64,000 nucleotides of DNA from the NCBI RefSeq assembly GCF_001021165.1, contig NZ_AZAY01000006.1, positions 49,877-113,876 of the forward strand, in the 5' to 3' direction. Made by a program: the position numbers and the translations under genes. Under the pieces are notes generated by a model. The model made no database searches and was not told where the DNA came from. It was given only the letters and a program-made list of their open reading frames with translations. Shown here in pieces: positions 1 to 7,672 of this stretch; positions within the stretch are counted from its first letter, which is position 1; each line of letters opens with the position of its first letter. This DNA is from Marinitoga sp. 1197. GTDB lineage: Bacteria; Thermotogota; Thermotogae; Petrotogales; Petrotogaceae.

Positions 1-437
1 TGGATATAGAAGATGTATTGGAAGAGGAAGAAGTTCATAAAACTGTTAAAGGTGAAAACGAATCCGAAGATATTAAGGATGAAACAATTTCTGAGGAGAT
101 GGAAAATGGGGAAATAAAAGAGGTTAATGATAATATTGAAATTGAAAACAATGTAGAAGATAAAAATATCGAATCGTTCATTCAAAAAGAAAAAATGACA
201 AGCCTGGATGATATTGAAACAATTAAACCAAATATTGATGTTATCACTAAATACAATAAAATAATGTCTGAACCTGAAGGGAGCATAATAGTATCTAATG
301 TTAAAGGTTTAGAAAGTTTAGATAAAATAGACGAGGAAGTTAAAAAGAAAGGAGGATCATTTTCCAAAGGAGATTTGCACAATATTTTTAAAGAAATCTT
401 TGCGGAAAAAAACAGAGATTCTTTAATGATAGAATAA
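1..437 (+). CDS. C-terminal part of an acidic protein of unknown function (5' partial)
   Basis: The reading frame is open from the first full codon at position 3 and ends with TAA at 435-437, so the gene starts upstream of the window. The visible 144 residues are dominated by Glu, Asp, Lys and Asn and look low-complexity and probably disordered for the first 60 or so. The last 50 residues are more ordered and amphipathic, with VKGLESLDKIDEEV followed by a Lys/Gly stretch. I do not recognise a family. The stop codon directly abuts the encoded CCA of the convergent tRNA-Gly gene. The TTG at 18 could be read as a start, but nothing resembling a ribosome binding site precedes it and the frame stays open upstream. 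Confidence 0.6.
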   Translation, partial: DIEDVLEEEEVHKTVKGENESEDIKDETISEEMENGEIKEVNDNIEIENNVEDKNIESFIQKEKMTSLDDIETIKPNIDVITKYNKIMSEPEGSIIVSNVKGLESLDKIDEEVKKKGGSFSKGDLHNIFKEIFAEKNRDSLMIE

Positions 438-513
438 TGGAGCGGGCGACGGGACTCGAACCCGCGACCCTCAGCTTGGGAAGCTGATGCTCTACCAACT
501 GAGCTACACCCGC
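438..513 (-). tRNA. tRNA-Gly (anticodon CCC)
   Basis: The minus strand folds into a complete 76-nt cloverleaf. The acceptor stem GCGGGTG pairs with CGCCCGC with one G-U. The D arm is GCTC/GAGC, the anticodon stem TCAGC/GCTGA encloses the loop TTCCCAA, and the T arm has the TTCGAGT loop. Positions 34-36 are CCC, which reads the Gly codon GGG. The discriminator is T and the 3' CCA is encoded (438-440). The gene is convergent with the upstream protein gene and its CCA touches that gene's stop codon. Confidence 0.95.
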
Positions 514-567
514 ATTCACAGTAAAATATTATACCATTTTTCAAAAAAAATTTCAAGGGGGTCTAGT

Positions 568-1473
568 ATGCAGGATAAATTATTTAAAATTACACTCCTA
601 ATTTCCATCTCCATTATGATTATTTTATTAATATTTTTATTGCCAAAAGTGTTTTCCGGAAATTTAATTTTAAAACCGGTATTAATATCAATTGGACCTT
701 TTCAAATTAGATGGTATGGTTTGTTGATAGCTACAGGAGTATTTTTAAGCATTTTTTTAGCAAATGATACTGCAAAAAAATGGAATATTTCTGAAAATGA
801 TTTATTTAATGCTATTATGATTGGTCTCATCTTTGCTATTATTGGTGCTCGACTATATTACGTTATATTTAATTGGGATATATATTCAAAGTTACCTTTT
901 TCAGAAATATTTAAAACATGGCATGGTGGCTTGGCGATTCATGGAGGAATTTTGGGGGCGTTACTTTCTGTATTTTTATATACTAAGATGAAAAAAAATC
1001 TTACTTTTAATTTTTTAAAAGGACTTGATTTAATGTCTCATGTTCTTCCGTTAGGGCAGGCAATTGGTCGATGGGGTAACTTTTTCAATTATGAAGCATA
1101 TGGAGGTCCTACCGACTTGCCCTGGAAAATGTATATACCATATTCATTCAGAATGTCTGGATATGAAAATTTCAAATATTTTCATCCGACGTTTTTGTAT
1201 GAATCTATATGGGATTTATTAATATTTCTATTTTTATTTTATTATGCAAGAAACAAAAAGAAATTTGATGGAGAAATAATATCGTTGTATTTAATTTTAT
1301 ATTCTTTAGGAAGAGCATTTATAGAGATTTTAAGAACAGATTCACTAATGTTTTTAGGAATGAAAGTTGCAGTATTAATAAGCATTTTATTTATAATATT
1401 TGGAGTATTTTTATACTTTTATTTAAAAAAACAAGCTGTATCTTCAAAAACAAGTATCAAAAAATCACATTAA
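568..1473 (+). CDS. lgt: Prolipoprotein diacylglyceryl transferase (Lgt)
   Basis: Integral membrane enzyme that moves diacylglycerol from phosphatidylglycerol onto the lipobox cysteine of prolipoproteins, the first step of lipoprotein maturation. The 301-residue product has about seven hydrophobic segments. It carries the Lgt signatures HGGLAIHGGILGALL near residue 130 and GRWGNFFNYEAYGG near residue 175, the latter containing the family's Arg-Trp-Gly-Asn-Phe-x-Asn-x-Glu pattern. The frame is open back to 487, inside the tRNA. The start was set at ATG 568 because AAGGGGGT lies just upstream (555-562) and hydrophobic segment 1 begins shortly after. A cupin gene follows after 39 nt. None of the binding proteins in this window has an obvious lipobox, so its substrates lie elsewhere. 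Confidence 0.93.
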   Translation: MQDKLFKITLLISISIMIILLIFLLPKVFSGNLILKPVLISIGPFQIRWYGLLIATGVFLSIFLANDTAKKWNISENDLFNAIMIGLIFAIIGARLYYVIFNWDIYSKLPFSEIFKTWHGGLAIHGGILGALLSVFLYTKMKKNLTFNFLKGLDLMSHVLPLGQAIGRWGNFFNYEAYGGPTDLPWKMYIPYSFRMSGYENFKYFHPTFLYESIWDLLIFLFLFYYARNKKKFDGEIISLYLILYSLGRAFIEILRTDSLMFLGMKVAVLISILFIIFGVFLYFYLKKQAVSSKTSIKKSH

Positions 1474-1512
1474 AATTAAACAAGAAATATTCACTAATTA
1501 AGGAGGGAAAAT

Positions 1513-1872
1513 ATGAAAAAGGCATATATAGGGAAAGCTATGGATATTGAACCAATTACATATGACGATGGTATAAAAGTAAAAAAGGCTCATAAAAGAG
1601 TATTAATAGGAAATAAATTAGGAGCTCCAAATTTTGTGATGAGATTATTTACTCTGGAAAAAGATGGATATTCCCCAAGGCATTCACATAATTGGGAACA
1701 TGAAGTTTTTGTTTTAAAAGGGAAATTGGAAGTATTTGATGGTGAAAAATACGTTGTTGCAGAAGAAGGGGATTTTGTATTTGTTCCGCCGAATGTAGAA
1801 CATCAGTTTAAAAATATAAATGATGGTGAAAGTCAGTTTATTTGTGTAATACCAAAAAGTGGAGGAGAGTAA
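1513..1872 (+). CDS. Small cupin-domain protein
   Basis: A 119-residue single-domain cupin. Motif 1 is visible around residues 55-70 (RHSHNWEHEVFVLKGKLEVF) with the usual two His and one Glu metal ligands. Motif 2 lies near residues 90-98 (GDFVFVPPNVEHQF) with the last His. This arrangement is typical of metal-binding cupins of the RmlC/AraC-N type, which include isomerases, dioxygenases and simple ligand binders, so the reaction cannot be told. The start has a strong AAGGAGGG site. The TatD-type gene follows after 3 nt and its ribosome binding site lies inside the end of this gene, so the two are probably co-translated. Confidence 0.8.
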   Translation: MKKAYIGKAMDIEPITYDDGIKVKKAHKRVLIGNKLGAPNFVMRLFTLEKDGYSPRHSHNWEHEVFVLKGKLEVFDGEKYVVAEEGDFVFVPPNVEHQFKNINDGESQFICVIPKSGGE

Positions 1873-1875
1873 TAA

Positions 1876-2643
1876 GTGAGATTAATAGATACCCATTGCC
1901 ATTTGAATCTTATAGAAAATAAAGAAGATATAATAAAATCATTTGAAGAAAATAATGTGAATTTTGTTATTGAAGTTGGTATAGATATTGAAAACTCATT
2001 TAAATCTTTGGAATTAGCTGATAATCATAAAAACATATATTGTGCTGTAGGAATACATCCCAATGAATCAAAAAAATTATCGAATAAAGATTTTGATACA
2101 ATTAATATATTAGCGAAAAATGAAAAAGTTGTTGCTATAGGTGAAATAGGACTGGATTATTATAGAGAATATACTACAAAAAACGAACAATATTATTCAT
2201 TTGTAAATCAATTTAATTTGGCTAAAGAAAATAAGTTGCCTGTGATTTTGCATATCAGGGATGCATATGATGATGCATTTAATTTAATATTAAATGAAGG
2301 AGTTAATGAAGATTTAGGTGTTGTTCATTGTTTTTCATCTGACTGGAAAACAGCAAAGAAATTTTTAGATTTAGGTTTTTATATTGGGATAGATGGTCCA
2401 ATTACATTTAAAAATAATTATAAATTAGTTGAGGTTGTAAAAAATACACCTGTTGAATATATATTGCCAGAAACAGATTCTCCTTTTTTAACTCCTGTCC
2501 CTTTTAGAGGTAAGAAAAATAATCCTATTTATACAAAATATATAATAACAAAAATAGCTGAGATAAAAAATATTAATCCTGAAGAATTATCGGAAATATT
2601 TATAGAAAATGCTAAAAAACTTTTCAGGAGAATAAAAATATAA
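1876..2643 (+). CDS. TatD family metal-dependent deoxyribonuclease
   Basis: A 255-residue TIM-barrel hydrolase of the TatD/YcfH family, cytosolic metal-dependent 3'-5' nucleases. Family signatures in order are DTHCHL (residues 5-10), GEIGLDYYR near 92-100, ILHIRDAYDD near 131, VVHCFSS near 152 and the C-terminal LPETDSPFLTPVPFRGKKN near 200-220. All metal ligands expected of the family appear present. The start is GTG at 1876 with GGAGGAG as ribosome binding site in the end of the cupin gene. A hairpin with a GCAA loop and T-rich tail follows the stop directly. Confidence 0.9.
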   Translation: MRLIDTHCHLNLIENKEDIIKSFEENNVNFVIEVGIDIENSFKSLELADNHKNIYCAVGIHPNESKKLSNKDFDTINILAKNEKVVAIGEIGLDYYREYTTKNEQYYSFVNQFNLAKENKLPVILHIRDAYDDAFNLILNEGVNEDLGVVHCFSSDWKTAKKFLDLGFYIGIDGPITFKNNYKLVEVVKNTPVEYILPETDSPFLTPVPFRGKKNNPIYTKYIITKIAEIKNINPEELSEIFIENAKKLFRRIKI

Positions 2644-2673
2644 TAGCCGCAAGGCTATTATATTTTTATTTTA
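2642..2673 (+). terminator. Rho-independent terminator after the TatD-type gene
   Basis: AATAGCC, loop GCAA, GGCTATT (2642-2659) followed by a tail rich in T (ATATTTTTATTTT). The stem starts within the stop codon. It ends the lgt-cupin-tatD transcript just before the non-coding repeat. Confidence 0.8.
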
Positions 2674-2692
2674 TGATATGATATAATATAGG

Positions 2693-2925
2693 TTCTCTAA
2701 AAAGTCTCAAATGAAACGAAGACTCGAAGATTGTCCGTACACGCTACCGCGGGTATTGGTTTAAATATTTTTGATTTTATAAAAAATCTAAGCGTGAATG
2801 AAAGCCGTCAAAATTATATGGATGTACTTCCGGCGAAACAATACACGATGTATTGTTTGAGCGATGGCTGAAAATGAATAATTTTAAGGATAATCGCTGT
2901 CTGAGTGAATTTGTTTAGACGTTCT
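2693..2925 (+). repeat. Dispersed non-coding element, copy 1
   Basis: This gene-free stretch between the TatD-type gene and the STAS gene has no convincing ORF. It shares a series of blocks with the minus strand of 62528-62830: AGATTGTCC, TACACGCTA, CGCGGGTATTGGTT, TTTTGATTTTATAAAAAATC, AAGCGT, ATGGATGTA, CCGGCGA and TTTTTAAGGAT-like. Candidate stems are AGTCT/AGACT (2704-2722), GATTTT/AAAATC, GCCG/CGGC (2813-2834) and a perfect 10-bp stem with loop CGA at 2836-2858. The two ends look like imperfect inverted repeats of each other (TCTAAAAAGTC at 2696, and the complement of GTTTAGACGT at 2912-2921). Promoter-like TATGATATAAT sequences lie on both sides. It may be a miniature mobile element, a structured RNA gene, or both. 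Confidence 0.6.
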
Positions 2926-2943
2926 AATATTTTTGTTTTATGA

Positions 2944-2949
2944 TATAAT
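2944..2949 (+). promoter_or_regulatory. Probable -10 box for the STAS gene
   Basis: TATAAT in the context TTTTATGATATAATAT, the same extended form seen before other genes of this window (5022, 42843). No good -35 is visible (best TTCTAA 16 nt upstream), so it may rely on the extended -10. Confidence 0.45.
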
Positions 2950-2977
2950 ATTATAAAAAAGAGAAATGAGGGATAAT

Positions 2978-3286
2978 GTGAAAATATTAAAAAAACAGAG
3001 AAACAAAATTTATACTATTAGCTTAATAGGAGAATTTACTCTTTATGATGTTCATGATTTTAATAATGAAATTTCTGAATTTATTAGAAAAAAAGATATA
3101 ACAACTATTATAATGGATTTTTCCGGACTCACAGCAATAGATAGTACTGGAATTGGGCAACTAATTTCTTTTCAAAAGAAGTTAAATGAAAAAGGAAAAG
3201 AATTGATATTGATTAATATGGATGAAAACATTCAAAAACTTTTTGCCTTATTAAAACTACAGGAAGTTTTTAATATACAAAAATAA
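2978..3286 (+). CDS. STAS-domain protein, anti-sigma factor antagonist type
   Basis: A roughly 102-residue stand-alone STAS domain like SpoIIAA/RsbV, which bind anti-sigma factor kinases and are controlled by serine phosphorylation. The diagnostic loop is FSGLTAIDSTGIGQLISF, in which the Ser after AID is the expected phosphorylation site. The frame allows ATG at 2966, but GAGGG at 2968-2972 lies 5 nt before GTG 2978, the spacing used throughout this genome, so GTG is preferred. No anti-sigma kinase or sigma factor is encoded nearby. The following small membrane protein and ABC exporter may share the transcript. Confidence 0.8.
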   Translation: MKILKKQRNKIYTISLIGEFTLYDVHDFNNEISEFIRKKDITTIIMDFSGLTAIDSTGIGQLISFQKKLNEKGKELILINMDENIQKLFALLKLQEVFNIQK

Positions 3287-3301
3287 ATAGGAGGTTTGTT
3301 T

Positions 3302-3526
3302 ATGAAAATATTAATTTTTTTTATTGCTATAATGATTTCTTTATTAGGGGTATTTTTTTCTTCAATTCCAGTTCTTCCTATTGTATTAGAAGCTTTAGCA
3401 GCAATAGTTTTTTCTATGATATTTGAAAAGGGAAAATGGTTATATTTGATTTTATTTTTTGTAATTTTTATACTTGTTGTAATTAATTATATGCCGTCCT
3501 TTGAATTTGTTCTAACTATAAAATAA
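3302..3526 (+). CDS. Small membrane protein of unknown function
   Basis: A 74-residue protein made almost entirely of hydrophobic segments, probably two or three membrane helices (about residues 2-20, 24-42 and 46-66) separated by FEKGKW. The track-style start at 3296 (TTG) is less likely than ATG 3302, which follows GGAGG at 3290-3294. No family is recognised. It sits between the STAS protein and an ABC-2 exporter and is read in the same direction with short gaps, so an accessory role to the exporter is possible but unsupported. Confidence 0.6.
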   Translation: MKILIFFIAIMISLLGVFFSSIPVLPIVLEALAAIVFSMIFEKGKWLYLILFFVIFILVVINYMPSFEFVLTIK

Positions 3527-3545
3527 TTGAATCGGAGGTGTATTA

Positions 3546-4172
3546 ATGCTAAAAACTTTAAAATTTGTTTTTGAGAAAGAATTAAGGCAAAAATCGTTTT
3601 ATTTGATTTTTATTTCGATTTTACTCTTTCTTCCGGGAGATCTAGGAAATTTATTTGCAGTACTATTTGCATCAACTTTATTTACAAAAGAACTTGAAAA
3701 TAAAAATTTTTCTCTTATGTCAACTCTTCCTGTATCAAGAGCTGATTTATATTTGTCATATTATATATTTGGAGCAAGTTTTTTATTGTTTTCAAAAAGT
3801 ATTTATTATGGTATAACAAATAATTCTGATTTTTATGGTCTTTTTAGTTCACTACTTTTTTTTGCTTTTTTTTATAGTTTGAGTATTTTGTCTTCAATAA
3901 AAGGATTAGGTGGTATTTATATTCCAATTTTTGTGTGGTTGATTGATTTGTTTTTAAAATCTAATAATTTAATAAAAGATTATAGTCTTGTGATACAAAA
4001 AAATGTGTTTATAAATATATTATCTACTTTTTTGTTTTTTTCTACGATGATTATTTTCCATTTTTCGGATTCTTCTAATTACACAAAAAATAAAAATAAA
4101 TTATTTACCATAATAAGTTTAGTATTTATTTTAATTATAATATCGTGGATTATAATAAAATCATTGAGGTGA
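3546..4172 (+). CDS. ABC-2 type exporter permease
   Basis: A 208-residue integral membrane protein with about six hydrophobic segments. It begins with a short amphipathic lead (MLKTLKFVFEKELRQKS) typical of ABC-2 permeases, and has a loop TKELENKNFSLMSTLPVSR between segments 2 and 3 as in BcrB/NatB-type proteins. The ATPase gene follows 4 nt after its stop, so the two very likely form one transporter. The substrate cannot be inferred; drug, bacteriocin or sodium export are all known for the family. The start follows CGGAGGTG. Confidence 0.75.
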   Translation: MLKTLKFVFEKELRQKSFYLIFISILLFLPGDLGNLFAVLFASTLFTKELENKNFSLMSTLPVSRADLYLSYYIFGASFLLFSKSIYYGITNNSDFYGLFSSLLFFAFFYSLSILSSIKGLGGIYIPIFVWLIDLFLKSNNLIKDYSLVIQKNVFINILSTFLFFSTMIIFHFSDSSNYTKNKNKLFTIISLVFILIIISWIIIKSLR

Positions 4173-4176
4173 AATT

Positions 4177-4965
4177 ATGATAGAAGTTATAAATATAGAA
4201 AAATCATATGGGCCAAAACCAGCTTTAATTGATGTGAATCTTACAATAAATCCAGGAGATATATATGTGTTGGTTGGACCGAACGGTGCCGGAAAAACAA
4301 CAACTTTAAAATGTATATATGGAGATTTAAAGCCTGATGATGGTGAAGTTCTCATTTTCGGAAAAAAATTGAATAAATTCAGAAAGAGAAATATTTCGGT
4401 TTTATTGGAGGATAAAGTAACTTTTAAAGGATTATATCCATATGATTATGCAGAATTATGGAAAATTTTATACCCTAATTGGAATGATAAAAAATATAAG
4501 GAATTAATGATGGAATTTAAATTGCCAATAAATAAACCTGTACATGCTTTTTCTTCTGGTATGAAAACGCTTTTTTATATAATTCTAATGTTTTCATCGA
4601 GGCCGAAAATTATGATTTTAGATGAACCTACACAGAATATTGATCCTGTAAAAAAGGATAAGATCCTTAAAATGCTTAAAGATTTTGTGTCAAATAAAGA
4701 AAATATCGTTATAATGTCTACTCATCATATAGAAGAAGTCGAGTTAATAGCCACCAATTTTGCAATAATCAATGCTGGAAAAACAACTTTTGAAGGTAAT
4801 ATAGAAAAAGCTTTATCAGAACATAAAATTGTAAAACAAAGTGAAATGACAGAAGAAATGGAAATAATTACACCGCTGGATGAAGGAATTCTTGTGAAAA
4901 CTGATGAAAATATTGGTAGGAATCCTGACTTTAGAGAAGTTGTTTTAGGATATTTAAAAAAATAA
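4177..4965 (+). CDS. ABC exporter ATP-binding protein
   Basis: A 262-residue ABC ATPase of the CcmA/BcrA type. Walker A is GPNGAGKTTT (residues 34-43), the signature appears as FSSGMKTL near 125, and Walker B is KIMILDEPTQNID near 145 followed by STHHIEE as the H-loop. The C-terminal 50 residues resemble the extra domain often seen in ABC-2 ATPases. It pairs with the permease just upstream (4 nt gap) and would power export across the membrane. The gene ends in a strong terminator. Confidence 0.88.
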   Translation: MIEVINIEKSYGPKPALIDVNLTINPGDIYVLVGPNGAGKTTTLKCIYGDLKPDDGEVLIFGKKLNKFRKRNISVLLEDKVTFKGLYPYDYAELWKILYPNWNDKKYKELMMEFKLPINKPVHAFSSGMKTLFYIILMFSSRPKIMILDEPTQNIDPVKKDKILKMLKDFVSNKENIVIMSTHHIEEVELIATNFAIINAGKTTFEGNIEKALSEHKIVKQSEMTEEMEIITPLDEGILVKTDENIGRNPDFREVVLGYLKK

Positions 4966-4990
4966 CCCATATGTTGGGTTATTTTTTTTA
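4964..4990 (+). terminator. Rho-independent terminator after the ABC exporter
   Basis: AACCCA, loop TATGT, TGGGTT (4964-4980), then ATTTTTTTTA. It separates the exporter genes from the oligopeptide-type importer operon. Confidence 0.85.
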
Positions 4991-4997
4991 TAGGTAC

Positions 4998-5027
4998 TTG
5001 TAAATAATATGTTTTTTATGTTATAAT
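4998..5027 (+). promoter_or_regulatory. Promoter of the oligopeptide-type importer operon
   Basis: TTGTAA (4998-5003), 18-nt spacer, TATAAT (5022-5027) in the TTTTATGTTATAAT context. The binding-protein start lies about 80 nt downstream, leaving an AT-rich leader with nothing else recognisable in it. Confidence 0.6.
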
Positions 5028-5110
5028 ATGATTATCAAAAAAATACTTATTATTAAAAATTAATATTTAAGTTTCTTATTTTTCACATTATTTTTTAAGG
5101 GAGGGATAGT

Positions 5111-6610
5111 ATGAAGAAGTTTTTATTGGTATTACTACTTATTGTATCTCTGTTAGCTTTTTCTTCTAAGGTTTTAGTTGTTGGAACTACTGACAAGATT
5201 AGAACTCTTGATCCGGCAAAATGTTATGATTATTTTTCAAGCAACATTCTTCAAAATGTTTTATCAGGTCTTGTTGATTATGAAATTAACACATCAAATT
5301 TAATTCCATCATTAGCTCAAAAGTGGGAAGTTTCTCCTGATGGATTAGTTTACACATTTTATCTTAGAAAAGACGCTAAATTTGATGATGGAACACCTAT
5401 TGATGCATCAGTGATGAAATATTCCATTGATAGGGCTATGAAATTAAATGGAGATCCGGCATTTTTATTAACAGATATTGTTGAAAGCACAAAAGTGGTG
5501 GATAATTACACATTCCAAATAAAATTAAAATATCCATTTTCTGCTTTTGTATCTGTATTGGGATATACTGTTGCATGGCCTGTAAATCCAAAATTATATC
5601 CGGAAAATGCTTTTTATGAAGGAGCACCTTCATCATCTGGTCCATATAAAATTACAGAATGGATTAGAGATGTAAGAATTGTATTGGAAAAGAATGATAA
5701 ATATTTTGGTCCAGCACCAAAAACAGATAAAGTAGTTATTACTTTTTATGAAAGTGCTGCAACACTTAGATTAGCTCTCGAAACAGGACAGATTGATATA
5801 GCATTTAGACATCTTGATCCAAGGGATATTAATGATTTAGAAAACAATCCTAATATAAATGTTTTAAAAGGTAGTAGTCCTCAAATAAGATATTTAGTGT
5901 TAAATACAAAACAAGCACCTTTTTCAAATCCTTTAGTCAGAAAAGCCATAATGTATGCAGTTGATAGACAGAGAATTGTGGATGATGTTTTTGTTGGTCT
6001 TGCTCAACCTTTGTATTCAATGGTTCCAATGGGGATGTGGAGTCATAAGGATGTATTTCCAGAAAGGAATTTAAGAACTGCTAAAAGATTATTACAGCAG
6101 GCTGGCTATTGGACAGATAAACCTTTAACCATAGATTTATGGTATTCTCCTACTCATTATGGAACAACAGAAGCAGATGTCGCTCAGGTATTGAAAGAAT
6201 CATTGGAAGAAACAGGTATTATTAAAGTAAACATTAAATATGCAGAATGGTCTACATATGTGGATTATTTCTTGAATGGAACAATGGGATTATTTTTATT
6301 AGGTTGGTATCCAGATTATATAGATCCTGATGATTACTTGTGGCCATTTTTGAGTATAAATGGTGCAAAATCCATGGGAAGTTTTTATGAAAATCCTGTT
6401 ACAGAATCAATTATGAAAGCTGCAAGAATATGTGTTGATCAAGAAGCAAGATCAGAACTTTATGCTCAAACTCAAAATCATTTAGTTGTTGACGTTCCGA
6501 ATATTCCTTTATGGCAGGGAGTTGCTGTTGTTGCTTCACAAAAGAATATAAAGGGTGTATTGTTAGAACCAACACAAATATTCAGGTATTATCTAATCGA
6601 AAAGAAATAA
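5111..6610 (+). CDS. ABC importer substrate-binding protein, family 5 (oligopeptide/oligosaccharide)
   Basis: A 499-residue extracytoplasmic solute-binding protein of the DppA/OppA family. The N-terminus is a Sec signal peptide (MKKFLLVLLLIVSLLAFS) without a lipobox cysteine. The mature part has the family features IRTLDPAKCYDYFSSNIL and LAQKWEVSPDGLVYTFYLRKDAKFDDGTP (the SBP_bac_5 signature), and ends near W-P-D-Y-I-D-P-D-D-Y. In Thermotogota such proteins bind peptides or oligosaccharides, so the ligand is not decided. A hairpin terminator between this gene and the permease probably makes the binding protein more abundant than the membrane parts. The start follows AGGGAGGG. Confidence 0.9.
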   Translation: MKKFLLVLLLIVSLLAFSSKVLVVGTTDKIRTLDPAKCYDYFSSNILQNVLSGLVDYEINTSNLIPSLAQKWEVSPDGLVYTFYLRKDAKFDDGTPIDASVMKYSIDRAMKLNGDPAFLLTDIVESTKVVDNYTFQIKLKYPFSAFVSVLGYTVAWPVNPKLYPENAFYEGAPSSSGPYKITEWIRDVRIVLEKNDKYFGPAPKTDKVVITFYESAATLRLALETGQIDIAFRHLDPRDINDLENNPNINVLKGSSPQIRYLVLNTKQAPFSNPLVRKAIMYAVDRQRIVDDVFVGLAQPLYSMVPMGMWSHKDVFPERNLRTAKRLLQQAGYWTDKPLTIDLWYSPTHYGTTEADVAQVLKESLEETGIIKVNIKYAEWSTYVDYFLNGTMGLFLLGWYPDYIDPDDYLWPFLSINGAKSMGSFYENPVTESIMKAARICVDQEARSELYAQTQNHLVVDVPNIPLWQGVAVVASQKNIKGVLLEPTQIFRYYLIEKK

Positions 6611-6616
6611 AAAATT

Positions 6617-6640
6617 CCCCGCCAAATGGCGGGGTTTTTA
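6617..6640 (+). terminator. Partial terminator between binding protein and permease genes
   Basis: CCCCGCC, loop AAAT, GGCGGGG, TTTTT (6617-6639). It lies inside the operon, 4 nt before the ribosome binding site of the permease, so read-through must supply the four downstream genes. Confidence 0.85.
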
Positions 6641-6655
6641 AAAGAGGTGATAATT

Positions 6656-7663
6656 TTGTCCTTAAAAGATTATATATTTACACGTATTTTATTGGCTATT
6701 CCTATGATGTTCATATTGTTAATAGTAATATTTTTTGTTTTAAGAATTATTCCTGGCGACCCAGTATTAGCTATTTTAGGAGGTAAAGCTCCACAGGAAG
6801 TTATAGAGCAAAAACGCCATGAATTGGGTCTTGATAAACCTATAATAATTCAATTTTTTGATTATGTTGGAAATTTATTAAAAGGAGATCTTGGAAAATC
6901 TACACTTACATCAAGACCGGTATGGAGTGAAATAAAGGATAGATTTCCTGCAACTGTTGAATTAACCTTATTTGCTTTCATTATTGCAGTCTTAATAGGT
7001 GTTTTTTGGGGAAGTACTGCAGCGGCACATCGCGATGGAATTATTGATGTCACTGCAAGAGTATATGCAGTTTTTATTTATGCTATACCTGTTTTCTGGT
7101 TTGGATTGATGATGCAATATTATTTTGGTATGGTTTTAAGATGGCTTCCAGTTGCTGGAAGATTATCTCCTATAGTATCTTTAAATACTAAAACAGGATT
7201 TTTCCTATTAGATTCTTTGATAACTGGGAATTGGGAAGCTTTTATTGATGTATTAAAGCATTTATTAATGCCTGGCATAACATTGGGATTAGTTATTTCG
7301 AGTATATTTTTGAGAATGGTTCGAAATAATACAATATTAATGTTATCTCAGGATTTTTCTACGGCCGCAAGGGCACGAGGAATCAGCCAAAGGAGAATAT
7401 TATATAAACATGCATTAAAAAATGCTATGGTTCCTATATTAACTGTTATGGGACTTCAATTGGCTATTTTATTAGCTGGTGCTGTTTTAACTGAAACAAC
7501 GTTTTCGTGGCCTGGGCTTGGAAGTTATCTTGTTATGAAAATAAGATATAGAGATTTTCCGGCTATTCAGGGAACTATAGTGTTTTTTGCGTTTTTCGTC
7601 ATTATTATAAGTATTGTTGTTGATATAATAAATGCATTAATTGATCCAAGAGTCAGATATTGA
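6656..7663 (+). CDS. ABC importer permease, DppB/OppB type
   Basis: A 335-residue inner-membrane permease of the family 5 importers. It begins with a membrane segment followed by the family motif FFVLRIIPGDPVLAILGGKA. It has the cytoplasmic EAA loop ARARGISQRRILYKHALKNAMVPIL near residue 245 that contacts the ATPase. The frame extends back to 6626 into the terminator, so the start is placed at TTG 6656, 5 nt after GAGGTGA (6644-6650). The next permease follows after 9 nt. Confidence 0.88.
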   Translation: MSLKDYIFTRILLAIPMMFILLIVIFFVLRIIPGDPVLAILGGKAPQEVIEQKRHELGLDKPIIIQFFDYVGNLLKGDLGKSTLTSRPVWSEIKDRFPATVELTLFAFIIAVLIGVFWGSTAAAHRDGIIDVTARVYAVFIYAIPVFWFGLMMQYYFGMVLRWLPVAGRLSPIVSLNTKTGFFLLDSLITGNWEAFIDVLKHLLMPGITLGLVISSIFLRMVRNNTILMLSQDFSTAARARGISQRRILYKHALKNAMVPILTVMGLQLAILLAGAVLTETTFSWPGLGSYLVMKIRYRDFPAIQGTIVFFAFFVIIISIVVDIINALIDPRVRY

Positions 7664-7672
7664 GGTGATATT

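Noticed and set aside
182..556. Long minus-strand ORF overlapping the tRNA
   Set aside because: It runs across the tRNA-Gly gene and the antisense of the acidic protein; its sequence in the tRNA part is simply translated tRNA.
2737..2765. A tRNA-like fold in the CGCTACCGCGGGTATTGG part of the element
   Set aside because: No acceptor stem or T-arm TTCNA loop can be drawn around it in either copy.
2660..2955. Flanking direct repeats of copy 1 as a target-site duplication
   Set aside because: They are about 25 bases and imperfect, and both match the extended -10 context seen at unrelated promoters (5013-5027, 42835-42848), so two promoters explain them better.
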